A stretch of 64,000 nt of DNA from an uncultured delta proteobacterium (lineage in GTDB: Bacteria > Myxococcota > Myxococcia > Myxococcales > 40CM-4-68-19): the NCBI GenBank assembly GCA_903911145.1, contig CAIWCD010000018.1, positions 62,001-126,000 on the forward strand, given 5' to 3'. This document shows, piece by piece, positions 1 through 7,234 of this stretch. Numbering within the stretch: position 1 is the first letter of the stretch; the number at the start of each line of letters is the position of its first letter. A program made the translations under genes and the position numbers. The notes beneath the pieces were generated by a model. That model was not told the origin of the DNA, searched no databases, and worked only from the letters and a program-made list of their open reading frames with translations.

Positions 1-20
1 GGTCTCGAAATGGACCCGCT

Positions 21-893
21 CTAAAAGGACAGGCCGAGTGCGACGCCGCGGTCTTGAGCAGACACCAGCGGCATCACGCGCAGAGTTTCGAGCGACCGCA
101 GCGCGAGCTGCCGCGGGGTCGCAGCGTCTGGTTTCACCTCGCGCACGTTCGCTCCGTTCAGCTCGGCAGGCCCCGCCTTCTGTGCGTCGCTGCGTGGCGC
201 GCGCGCGTTGTACTCGTCGAGCAGATCGCGCCGCTCGTCCTCGCCGCCCTCGTCGGGATGGATGCCGACGAGGCTGCCCACCAGCACGCCGCCGCCGAGG
301 ACGAGTCCTGCGACTCCGCCGATGGCGACACCGGCGGTGACGTGCGAGTTGGTCGTGGTCCCTCCAGTGCATCCGTGCGAGCCGACCATCTGGACGCAAT
401 CGACGTAGTTGCTCGCGACGTAGATGAGGTCGCCGAGGAGCGCGGCGACTCCGAGTCCCATCAGCACTCCGCCACCGACCGCCATGCGCACCTTGTGCAT
501 CCGCCGCTCATGCAGCTCGTCGGCGAGATCGCGTCGGCCAATCGCCTTGTAGAACTGCTCCGAAGACAGATCGGTGGTGACGCCGTTGCGCGTCCGGGTC
601 GCGTTGCCGTCCTCGTCGATCGCGAGCGTCGCACGCTTGCGGGAGTGTCGCGCGGGAGGAGGTGGCGGCGGCGCGTCCGCATCCAGAGCGGGCGGGGCGC
701 TCTCGGAGGATTCTCCAGCGTTGCTCATTGCAGGAGGCGGCTTAACCGGAGCAGGCCGCGCCGGTGCCGCGTTGTCGAGGATGAGCGGATGCGCAGGTGC
801 GCTCGCGTCCGCTCCCAGCGCCGGTTTGCGCGCGACGAGGGAGACGAGAGCGAACGACGTCACGGCGAGCAGTCGAGCAGTTGCGCGGTTCAT
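21..893 (-). CDS. Tandem paralogue 1: secreted/membrane protein of unknown function
   Basis: 290 aa, function not recognised. An N-terminal signal-like segment (MNRATARLLAV...) ends near ALGAD. A Pro/Ala-rich linker of about 65 residues follows, then a conserved block (DEDGNATRTRNGVTTDL, then EQFYKAIGRRDLADELHERR), two Gly-rich hydrophobic segments around residues 140-162 and 185-212, and an acidic motif DERRDLLDEYNARA. The C-terminus RGVALGLSF alternates hydrophobic residues and ends in Phe, like an outer-membrane beta-signal. The start is supported by GAAGGGG upstream and by the matching MNR starts of the neighbouring copies. It is the last of three co-directional paralogues, 82 bp after copy 2. 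Its existence as a gene is secure; its role is unknown. Confidence 0.85.
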   Translation of the reverse strand: MNRATARLLAVTSFALVSLVARKPALGADASAPAHPLILDNAAPARPAPVKPPPAMSNAGESSESAPPALDADAPPPPPPARHSRKRATLAIDEDGNATRTRNGVTTDLSSEQFYKAIGRRDLADELHERRMHKVRMAVGGGVLMGLGVAALLGDLIYVASNYVDCVQMVGSHGCTGGTTTNSHVTAGVAIGGVAGLVLGGGVLVGSLVGIHPDEGGEDERRDLLDEYNARAPRSDAQKAGPAELNGANVREVKPDAATPRQLALRSLETLRVMPLVSAQDRGVALGLSF

Positions 894-922
894 GGGACCC
901 CTTCACGAGGAGAGCAGAGAGT

Positions 923-938
923 GGCAGGTGACTTGCGC
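923..938 (-). repeat. Intergenic part of the tandem duplication unit, copy a
   Basis: The 16-mer GGCAGGTGACTTGCGC lies between paralogues 1 and 2 and recurs exactly at 1833-1848 between paralogues 2 and 3. The spacers were therefore duplicated together with the genes. Confidence 0.7.
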
Positions 939-975
939 CCGCGGGACGCGGCCACTCGGGCGCAAGCGCCTCAAC

Positions 976-1803
976 TCAGAACGCCATGCGCAGCGTCACG
1001 CCGCGCGCCTCATCGTTCACCAGCGGCGCCAGAGAGAGCGTTGCGAGCGAGCGAAGCGCAAGCTGCCGCGGAGTCGCATTTGCCGGTTGCGCACTGTGCG
1101 TGTCCGTCTCGTTGCGCTCCTGCATCGCATTCGGCGCCGCGTCTCGCCGGGCCGCGCGCAGGTTGTACTCGTCGAGCAGGTCGCGCCGCTCGTCGTCGCC
1201 GCCCGCGTCCGGACGGATCCCGACGAGGCTGCCGACGAGCACTCCGCCGCCGGCAAGGAGTCCGGCGAATCCGCCGATGGCGAGACCAGACGCGAGGCGG
1301 GAGTTGCCCGTGAAGCGGTCTGTGCATCCGCGCGAGCCGACCGTCACTCCACAACCGATGGTGTTGTTCACGACGTAGATGAAATCCCCGATGAGCAGAG
1401 CGGCTGAGAGACCGATCAACACTCCGCCACCGACCGCCATGCGCACCTTGTGCAACTTCCGCTCGTGCAGCGCCTCGGCGAGATCCTTGCGGCCGACCGC
1501 CTTGTAGAACTGCTCGGGAGTCAGGTCGGTGGTGACTCCATTGCGCGTCTTCGTCGCGTTGCCGTCCTCATCGATCGCGATGGTCGCGCGCGCCCGGGGG
1601 CGCCGCGCAGCAGCAGGGGGCGGCGCGTCCACATCCGGAGCGTTCGGCGGGGCGACAATCACAGGCTGCGCGGGGACCGCGTTGTCGATCACCAGCGGAT
1701 GCTCCGGTGCGCTCGCGTCCGCGCCCAGTGCGGGCTTGCGCGCGACGAGGGCGATGATGGTGAATGAGGCGACGGCGAGCAGACGAGCATTCGTGCGGTT
1801 CAT
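976..1803 (-). CDS. Tandem paralogue 2: secreted/membrane protein of unknown function
   Basis: 275 aa, with the same layout as the neighbouring copies: signal-like N-terminus (MNRTNARLLAVASF, ending near ALGAD), a short Pro-rich linker, DEDGNATKTRNGVTTDLTPEQ, FYKAVGRKDLAEALHERK, two Gly-rich hydrophobic segments around residues 128-150 and 170-197, DERRDLLDEYNLRAARR, and a C-terminus RGVTLRMAF. AGGAAGGG lies just upstream of the ATG. The Cys pair between the two hydrophobic segments (GCGVTVGSRGC) is also present in copy 1 and roughly so in copy 3. The linker differs most in length and sequence among copies, while the EQFYKA and DERRDLL motifs are nearly fixed. Confidence 0.85.
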   Translation of the reverse strand: MNRTNARLLAVASFTIIALVARKPALGADASAPEHPLVIDNAVPAQPVIVAPPNAPDVDAPPPAAARRPRARATIAIDEDGNATKTRNGVTTDLTPEQFYKAVGRKDLAEALHERKLHKVRMAVGGGVLIGLSAALLIGDFIYVVNNTIGCGVTVGSRGCTDRFTGNSRLASGLAIGGFAGLLAGGGVLVGSLVGIRPDAGGDDERRDLLDEYNLRAARRDAAPNAMQERNETDTHSAQPANATPRQLALRSLATLSLAPLVNDEARGVTLRMAF

Positions 1804-1832
1804 GAGACCCTTCCTGAGAGCGATCGGTGCGC

Positions 1833-1848
1833 GGCAGGTGACTTGCGC
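1833..1848 (-). repeat. Intergenic part of the tandem duplication unit, copy b
   Basis: Exact second copy of the 16-mer at 923-938, in the equivalent position upstream of paralogue 2. Confidence 0.7.
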
Positions 1849-1881
1849 GAATCAGCTCCGGCCACGCGCAGCACAACCCGC

Positions 1882-2724
1882 TCAGAATGACATGCGCAGA
1901 GTCATGCCGCGCGCTTGATCGCCGAGCAGCGGCGCGACGGAGAGCGTCGAGAGCGGGCGGAGCGCGAGCAGTCTCGTTCCCGCACCGTCACGCGGAGCGC
2001 CTTGCGCGGTCGTCTCGTTCACACTGGCCGCCGTGTTCGAGTGAGCCGCGCTGCGTGGCGCGCGCGCGTTGTACTCCTCGAGCAGGTCGCGTCGCTCGTC
2101 GTCGCCGCCCGCATCCGGATGCATCCCGACGAGGCCTCCGACGAGCACGCCAGTGCCGGCGATGATCCCGCCGATTCCCACGAGAGCAAGTGTGGCAGCG
2201 AGCTGGTTGTTGATCGCGTACTGAGGCGAGCAGTTGCTCCGCGCGCCGGGAAGATTGCAGCTGCGAAAGCCTCCCGCCGCGTAGGCGATGTCGCCGATCA
2301 GCGTCGCCGTGCCGAGGCCCGCGAGCACCGCGCCGCCGATCACGACGGCCTTTTTCTCTTTTCGCCGGTCGTGCAGCGCCTCGGCGAGATCCCTGCGCCC
2401 GACCGCCTTGTAGAACTGCTCGGGGGTCAGCGCGGTGGTGACGCCGTTGCGTGTCTTGGTCGCCCTGCCGTCTTCGTCGATCTCGAGGACCGCGCGCGAC
2501 CGGGTGCGGTGTGCAGGAGGTGGAGGCGGCGGCGCATCGAATCGCTGCTCGGGCAGTGCGCTCGCGCCAGGCGCGGCCAAGGCCGGGTGCGGCGTGGCGT
2601 CGTTGTCGATCACCAGCGGCCTCTCCGAATCGCTCCCGTCCGCGCCCAGAGCCGGTTTACGCGCGACGAGGGCGACGAGCGTGAACGAGGCGACAGCGAG
2701 CAGTCGAGCGTTGATCCGGTTCAC
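1882..2724 (-). CDS. Tandem paralogue 3: secreted/membrane protein of unknown function
   Basis: 280 aa from a GTG start. A longer open frame extends to 2796, but the GTG at 2722-2724 gives VNRINARLLAVASF, matching the starts of the other copies, and is preceded by a strong AAGGAGG seven bases upstream. Features match the family: signal-like N-terminus ending near ALGAD, Pro-rich linker, DEDGRATKTRNGVTTALTPEQ, FYKAVGRRDLAEALHDRRKEKK, two Gly/Ala-rich hydrophobic segments, DERRDLLEEYNARAPRS, and C-terminus RGMTLRMSF. This copy has extra Cys residues between the hydrophobic segments. It is probably first in a three-gene transcription unit. Confidence 0.83.
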   Translation of the reverse strand: MNRINARLLAVASFTLVALVARKPALGADGSDSERPLVIDNDATPHPALAAPGASALPEQRFDAPPPPPPAHRTRSRAVLEIDEDGRATKTRNGVTTALTPEQFYKAVGRRDLAEALHDRRKEKKAVVIGGAVLAGLGTATLIGDIAYAAGGFRSCNLPGARSNCSPQYAINNQLAATLALVGIGGIIAGTGVLVGGLVGMHPDAGGDDERRDLLEEYNARAPRSAAHSNTAASVNETTAQGAPRDGAGTRLLALRPLSTLSVAPLLGDQARGMTLRMSF

Positions 2725-2799
2725 GGGGCCCCTCCTTGAAGTGCGCCAAGCGTAGCAGGCGAGCCTCTCGGTCGACATCCGCCGACTCGAGCCCATCGC

Positions 2800-2947
2800 T
2801 CAGAACGACAGGCGCAGAGTCACGCCGCGCCTTCGGCCATTCGCGCGCAGGCGGCGCTACATCGTCGGCGTGCACGGGTCGCGCTGCCGCGATGGCGAAG
2901 AGAGCGAGGGAAATCCAGATGCGCAACTGGGAGTCGATGCGGTTCAT
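2800..2947 (-). pseudogene. Remnant of a fourth paralogue, internally deleted and frameshifted
   Basis: The ATG at 2945-2947 (GGAGCC upstream) opens MNRIDSQLRIW... with a hydrophobic signal-like stretch ending in HADD, comparable to MNRINARLL... of copy 3. In another frame, the DNA ending at the stop codon 2800-2802 encodes RRRGVTLRLSF, the family's C-terminal tail. The distance from start to stop is 148 bp, not a multiple of three, so the two ends cannot be joined by one frame. About 230 internal codons are missing. This looks like a decayed fourth copy of the array. Confidence 0.7.
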
Positions 2948-3111
2948 GAGGCTCCGTCACGAGCGAGACCTTGCAGTCGGCAACACGCCTTCTCGTCGCG
3001 AACTGCAGTGCAGACAGGCATTGGACTGGCGCTCCTCGCGATGTGGCTTCCTGCTGCGCCGGCCTCCTCCGATCGACCGAGGTAGAGTGCTCAAGTTCAT
3101 CGGGAGCTCGC

Positions 3112-3867
3112 ATGCGCGCGGACGAGAAGAACGACAGCGAACCCGCGCTGCGCCTGGGCGCGGTGCTCGACGAGACGCTCGCTGAAGGGCCGGGCCTGCG
3201 CTTCGCCGTCTGGGTGCAGGGCTGTTCGTTGCGCTGCCCCGGGTGCTGCAATCCGCACCTGTTCGACACGCGCAGGGAGAGGACCGCGGCTCGCGATGAT
3301 CGCCTCGGCGTGAGCAACGAGGACGCTCAACTCCTGTCAGTCGGCGCGCTGCTCGAGCGGCTCTCCCGCGCCCAGCAAGGCTTTGCGGTGCTCGGGCGGC
3401 GATCGTTTGAGTGCCAATCATTGGAACACCAAGCATCTCACCGCCTCGAGGGAGTCACGTTGCTGGGCGGCGAGCCGTTCGAGCAGGCCGAGGCTCTCTC
3501 TCTCTTCGCGCGCGGCGCGCATGCGCTCGGCCTCTCGGTGATGACCTTCAGCGGCTACACGCTCGAGGAGTTGCGCGCTCCCTCTGCGCCAGCGTGCAGC
3601 GCCGCCTTGCTTGCCGAGACCGACCTGCTCGTCGATGGGCGCTACGATCAGCGCCAACCTGAGCGCGCCCGCCGCTGGGCCGGCTCGCAGAACCAGCGCT
3701 TCCACTTCCTGACGTCGCGTTACGCGCCGGGCCTCGAGTTGATCGCCCACGGCGAGGTCGCGCAGACCGTCGAGGTGCGCATCGGCGGCGATGGCAGGGC
3801 GCTCGTCTCCGGTTGGCCCGAACAGCTCGCGCTCGGTCGGCGCACAAATGCGACGAGGGCACGATGA
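3112..3867 (+). CDS. Radical SAM 4Fe-4S activase-like protein (NrdG-type)
   Basis: 251 aa. The motif CSLRCPGC near residue 40 (C-X3-C-X2-C) would bind the 4Fe-4S cluster that cleaves S-adenosylmethionine. The following NPH and the GGEP motif (VTLLGGEPFEQAEAL) are typical of single-cluster activating enzymes related to the anaerobic ribonucleotide-reductase activase. No nrdD-like partner is present here, so the substrate is unknown. The ATG at 3112 was chosen over an upstream in-frame ATG because family similarity begins just after it and GGGAG precedes it. The region just before GGEP contains a short dispersed repeat (3401-3437) that appears as unusual residues, roughly RSFECQSLEHQAS. Its stop overlaps the next ATG (ATGA), so the two genes are translationally coupled. 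Confidence 0.8.
   Translation: MRADEKNDSEPALRLGAVLDETLAEGPGLRFAVWVQGCSLRCPGCCNPHLFDTRRERTAARDDRLGVSNEDAQLLSVGALLERLSRAQQGFAVLGRRSFECQSLEHQASHRLEGVTLLGGEPFEQAEALSLFARGAHALGLSVMTFSGYTLEELRAPSAPACSAALLAETDLLVDGRYDQRQPERARRWAGSQNQRFHFLTSRYAPGLELIAHGEVAQTVEVRIGGDGRALVSGWPEQLALGRRTNATRAR
3401..3437 (-). repeat. Short dispersed repeat, copy A (inside radical SAM gene)
   Basis: Read on the minus strand, this 37-bp stretch matches 30813-30864 except that it lacks exactly one 15-bp unit. Shared blocks are GATGCTT, GTGT.CCAATGATTGG and CAAACGATC. It is more AT-rich than its surroundings and is translated in frame within the host gene. Confidence 0.7.
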
Positions 3868-4160
3868 GCGATTCGCAGTCGGGCGCGAAGATGATTCTGG
3901 CAGCAATCCGTTCGATCCTCATCGAGGATTGGGACCCCATCGGCAGCGGCGTACCGAGCGACGAATACGACTCCTACGCTCCTGGGATCTACCGACTGCT
4001 CATGGACGGCGCGACCATCGAGCAGCTCGCGCTGCATCTCGGCCGTCTCGAGCTCGAGAAGCTGGGACTCCTCGGACCGCTCGCGAAGGTGGCTGCTGCG
4101 CGTCTGCCGGTCGCGCGCAAGCTCCACGCGCTCTCCTCCGCGAAGATGCCGCCGCACTAG
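3864..4160 (+). CDS. Small acidic protein with WDPIG...EYDxY motif (DUF1871-like)
   Basis: 98 aa. The ATG at 3864 overlaps the stop of the radical-SAM gene as ATGA. The central motif EDWDPIGSGVPSDEYDSY followed by GIYRLLMDGATIEQLALHL resembles a family of short uncharacterised bacterial proteins (DUF1871-like) that carry a WDPIG and EYD.Y signature; I name this from memory of the motif. No signal peptide or membrane segment is visible. The C-terminal 30 residues are Ala/Leu/Lys-rich and probably helical. Coupling to the radical-SAM gene suggests a shared transcript but not necessarily a shared function. Confidence 0.7.
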   Translation: MSDSQSGAKMILAAIRSILIEDWDPIGSGVPSDEYDSYAPGIYRLLMDGATIEQLALHLGRLELEKLGLLGPLAKVAAARLPVARKLHALSSAKMPPH

Positions 4161-4301
4161 TTTGAGTCTGACTTCGGCAACAGCGGTGCGCCTGGGCGCG
4201 TGAAGTCGTGCCTGTTCCGGGGCTCCACGAAGACCTCCCGGGGGGAAGATTCTGGTTCGCAGCGGGACTCGCCCGCCCAGCGCCTCTTGAGTTGCTGCGT
4301 A

Positions 4302-4331
4302 TTGACCGCCAGACGACAACGAGCCTACAAG
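4302..4331 (+). promoter_or_regulatory. Candidate sigma-70 type promoter for pcnB
   Basis: TTGACC at 4302-4307 and TACAAG at 4326-4331 are separated by 18 bp. The same architecture (TTGAC, 18 bp, TA.A) is seen before the TonB-dependent receptor and the cobalamin riboswitch. The rest of the 4161-4365 spacer shows no gene. Confidence 0.35.
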
Positions 4332-4365
4332 CCCCACCGCGCGAACCAACAAGCGCGCGACCCCC

Positions 4366-6186
4366 ATGCCAGACACGCAAGCAGCCACAGAAGCGGCCGA
4401 CGCAGCCAGCAGCACAGCCTCCGCGCCCGAACAGGCGCCCGCGCGCGACCACGAGATCCCCGCCCACCTCCTCGATCCCGACGCGATCAAGGTCGTCCGT
4501 CACCTGCGCCGCTCTGGCTTCAAGGCCTATCTGGTCGGCGGCTGCGTGCGCGATCTCCTCCTCGGCCACCGCCCGAAGGATTTCGACGTCGCAACCTCGG
4601 CGCATCCGCACCAGGTCAAGGAGTCCTTCCGCAACTGCCGGCTCATCGGCCGACGGTTTCGTCTCGCGCACGTCTACTTCCGCGGCGGAAAGGTGATCGA
4701 GGTCTCGACCTTCCGCGCCAACCCGATCGACGCGATCGTCGACGGCGCAGAGGGCGCGGAGATCAAACAGGACCTGCTCATCCGGCACGACAACGTCTTC
4801 GGCAACGAAGAGGAAGATGCGCGTCGCCGCGACTTCACCATCAACGGCCTCTTCTACGATCTCGAGAACGGGCAGGTCGTCGACCACGTCGGCGGCAAGA
4901 CCGATCTCTACGCCCGCTCGGTGCGGACGATCGGCAATCCCGACGTGCGCATGCGCGAAGATCCGGTGCGCATCCTCCGGGCGATTCGCTTTGCGGCGAA
5001 GTGCGGCCTGACGTTCGAGCCGGAGACGCTTGCCGCCATGAAGGCCCACGCGCAGGAGATCCCGCGCTGCGCCCCGCCGCGCGTGCTCGAGGAGCTGCTC
5101 AAGCTAACGCGCAGTGGCTCGGCCAAGCGCTGCGTCGAGCTGATGCGCGAAGTCGGCGTGCTCAACGTGCTGCTCCCGCCGATCGACGCGGTCTTCACGG
5201 CCGAGCCTGATTCGCTCGAGCGCCACCTGCGCGCTCTCGACGCGCTCGATGCGCACGTGCGCGTGGACGAGGTGCCGTCGGACGCTGTGCTGCTCTCGAC
5301 CCTGCTCTCGCCGCTGCCTCGCAGTGGAAGCTCGCTCGCGCCGATCCCGAAGGCGGCTCATCCCGCCGATGCGAACGCCACGCCGGTCGCCTCCACGGGC
5401 GACGCAGCCGACGCGCCCGACGCGCCGGTCGAGGCGGAAGACGCCGACGAAATCGATCCCGAACTCGAGGCGCTCAATCGCCGTCTCGCCGAGGAGGCGA
5501 GCGCGGAAGAGTCCGACGACGAGGGTGACGACGACGCGGACGATGATGCCGATGGCGATGCCTCCGAATCCTCCGCTCCCGAGTCCGCGCCCGTTGCCGC
5601 TGCAGATTCGAGCGATGGCGCTGCTTCCGCCGCAGCGACGAGTTCAACGGCGACGAGCAGCGAGACCGCTCTCTCCGCTGCTGCTGCCGATGCGGCGACG
5701 CACGCGCCGTTCCCCAGCGACGCTCTGCGCTCACTCTCCGAGCTTCATGACGAACGGCTCGCCGCGTCCGGAATCCCGACCTTCTCCGTCGGCGGGCAGA
5801 GCACGCCCTGGTCTCTGCCGCGCGGAATCGTCTCGGCTGAGGTCGTCCTCTCTGAGATGGTCTCGACTGCGCGCCTCCCGCGCCGCATCGCCGAACGGGC
5901 CCGCCTGATTCTCTCCGTGCAGGGGATCCTCTCGGGCGAGAAGAAGCGTCGCAAGTTCTCCGCGGCCCAGTTCGCCAGAGAGAGCATCTTCCCCGAGGCG
6001 CTCGCGGTCTTCGAGCTCAACGCCGCCGCGACGGGCAAGGGCATCGAGGCGCTCGCACGCTGGCAGGCGATCTTCCTCGGCCAGCCGGTCGCGGAGCTGC
6101 AGATCGAGGTGCCGCGCGAGGGCGGAGACCGTCCGCGTCGCCGCCGCCGTGGTGGTCGCGGCCGTCGAGGCGGAAAGAGCTCCTAG
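4366..6186 (+). CDS. pcnB: Poly(A) polymerase I / tRNA nucleotidyltransferase family (PcnB-like)
   Basis: 606 aa. The nucleotidyltransferase head has VGGCVRDLLLG and DFDVATSAHP at about residues 58-82, then RLIGRRFRLAHVYF and RRDFTINGLFYD, all typical of class II polymerases that add poly(A) or CCA tails. The RRFRLAHV block favours PcnB over a CCA enzyme. From about residue 325 to 455 there is a long Ala/Asp/Glu/Ser-rich insert (DDEGDDDADDDADG and similar), probably disordered. After it the helical arm resumes (STARLPRRIAERARLIL). The C-terminus is very basic (RRRRRGGRGRRGGKSS), suited to RNA binding. The start MPDTQ has no clear ribosome site, so the first residues are uncertain. Confidence 0.88.
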   Translation: MPDTQAATEAADAASSTASAPEQAPARDHEIPAHLLDPDAIKVVRHLRRSGFKAYLVGGCVRDLLLGHRPKDFDVATSAHPHQVKESFRNCRLIGRRFRLAHVYFRGGKVIEVSTFRANPIDAIVDGAEGAEIKQDLLIRHDNVFGNEEEDARRRDFTINGLFYDLENGQVVDHVGGKTDLYARSVRTIGNPDVRMREDPVRILRAIRFAAKCGLTFEPETLAAMKAHAQEIPRCAPPRVLEELLKLTRSGSAKRCVELMREVGVLNVLLPPIDAVFTAEPDSLERHLRALDALDAHVRVDEVPSDAVLLSTLLSPLPRSGSSLAPIPKAAHPADANATPVASTGDAADAPDAPVEAEDADEIDPELEALNRRLAEEASAEESDDEGDDDADDDADGDASESSAPESAPVAAADSSDGAASAAATSSTATSSETALSAAAADAATHAPFPSDALRSLSELHDERLAASGIPTFSVGGQSTPWSLPRGIVSAEVVLSEMVSTARLPRRIAERARLILSVQGILSGEKKRRKFSAAQFARESIFPEALAVFELNAAATGKGIEALARWQAIFLGQPVAELQIEVPREGGDRPRRRRRGGRGRRGGKSS

Positions 6187-6242
6187 CGGCGTCGGCTCGT
6201 TTGGCCCCCTTGGCCGAGCGCTCGCCGGGGCCACGAAGCAAG

Positions 6243-6276
6243 AAGGGCCCGCTCCATCTCGGAGCGAGCCCTTTTT
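6243..6276 (+). terminator. Rho-independent terminator between pcnB and exbD
   Basis: AAGGGCCCGCTCC and GGAGCGAGCCCTT form a 13-bp stem with one mismatch around ATCTC, followed by a run of T. It sits between convergent genes; on the minus strand the stem is followed by TTCTT, so it may work both ways. Confidence 0.85.
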
Positions 6277-6304
6277 CATTGGACCAGCAGACCGCTTGAC
6301 TTTT

Positions 6305-6802
6305 CTACTTGGTCGGGGCAGCCGGCGCCGGCGCACCGGGCGCTCCTGCTGCTGCCGCCTGATCGTCGAGCTTCTCGGTCATCATTCCAATCGTCCAGCC
6401 TGTGCCGCCCACGCTGTCGCGAATCGCATCGAGCGCCTTGACCGCGCGCACATACTTCGCCTTGTCATCCGCGTCGAAGAAGATGACCGGATCGCCCTTG
6501 GCCTTCGCCTGGTGGAACGCCGTCTTGAGCGGCTCGATGATCGCCGCGTCGTCGTAGGGCGTGCCGTTGAGCAGCCACTTCCCCTGCGCGTCGACCTTGA
6601 GCAGCCACTGCTGGTCGTTCGGATCCGGCGGAGGCACCGGCTCGTTCTTGTCGACGTCCTCGGGAACGCGAACGGCGATCTCCTTCTCCATCAGGGGAGT
6701 GAGCACCATGAAGATGATCAGGAGCACCAACACCACGTCGACGAGCGGCGTGATGTTGATGTCCGATCGCGGACCTTTTCCAACTCCGACTGCAGCGCCC
6801 AT
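6305..6802 (-). CDS. exbD: ExbD/TolR-family biopolymer transport protein (second copy)
   Basis: 165 aa. One N-terminal transmembrane helix contains the family motif DINITPLVDVVLVLLIIF; its Asp is the proton-path residue of ExbD/TolR. A periplasmic domain follows (PVIFFDADDKAKYVRAV) with an Ala/Pro-rich C-terminal tail ending APTK. It is the last gene of the tonB-exbB-exbD-exbD operon, 12 bp after the other exbD. Compared with that paralogue it has a Pro-rich insert (EPVPPPDPNDQQW) and is 28 residues longer. It probably forms the stator of the energy complex with ExbB. Confidence 0.92.
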   Translation of the reverse strand: MGAAVGVGKGPRSDINITPLVDVVLVLLIIFMVLTPLMEKEIAVRVPEDVDKNEPVPPPDPNDQQWLLKVDAQGKWLLNGTPYDDAAIIEPLKTAFHQAKAKGDPVIFFDADDKAKYVRAVKALDAIRDSVGGTGWTIGMMTEKLDDQAAAAGAPGAPAPAAPTK

Positions 6803-6814
6803 GGTCGTCCGTTC

Positions 6815-7228
6815 CTATTTCGTCTTCAGCTGCTCAGCTGCGAGCGCGACGCCCTTGAGCTTCGCTTTGGAGGCCTTGTCGAGCACGGGCCGGATGAAGC
6901 TGTAGTCGGTGTCGACGTCGGCCTTGATCATCACGCGCAATCCCTTTGCTCCGGCATCCTTGAGATTGGCGAGCAGCTGCTCGGGAGTCACCTCGTCCGA
7001 CTCGAAGTAGAGCTTGCCCTCCTTCGTCACGGAGACGAACTTGGGGTCCTGGTTCGGCGGACCGCTGGCGGCGTGAACTGCCTTGGGCAGCTCGACGCTC
7101 TTGCCGCGCTGGAGCATCGGCGTGATCACCATGAAGATGATCAGCAGCACGAGCACCACGTCGACGAGCGGCGTGATGTTGATGTCCGAGCGGACTGCAG
7201 CCCGGTTGCTGCCGGTGTCCATACCCAT
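6815..7228 (-). CDS. exbD: ExbD/TolR-family biopolymer transport protein (first copy)
   Basis: 137 aa with a single N-terminal helix carrying DINITPLVDVVLVLLIIF, where the Asp is conserved for proton-motive-force coupling. A compact periplasmic domain of about 90 residues follows (LRVMIKADVDTDYSFIRPVLD). Length is normal for ExbD. It is 6 bp downstream of exbB and followed by a second exbD, so the motor may use two different ExbD proteins. The N-terminal RSDINITPL is identical in both copies, implying duplication with divergence in the periplasmic part. Confidence 0.93.
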   Translation of the reverse strand: MGMDTGSNRAAVRSDINITPLVDVVLVLLIIFMVITPMLQRGKSVELPKAVHAASGPPNQDPKFVSVTKEGKLYFESDEVTPEQLLANLKDAGAKGLRVMIKADVDTDYSFIRPVLDKASKAKLKGVALAAEQLKTK

Positions 7229-7234
7229 GGCGGT

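Noticed and set aside
2725-2796. Upstream extension of paralogue 3
   Set aside because: Paralogue starts and the AAGGAGG site show that translation begins at the GTG at 2724.
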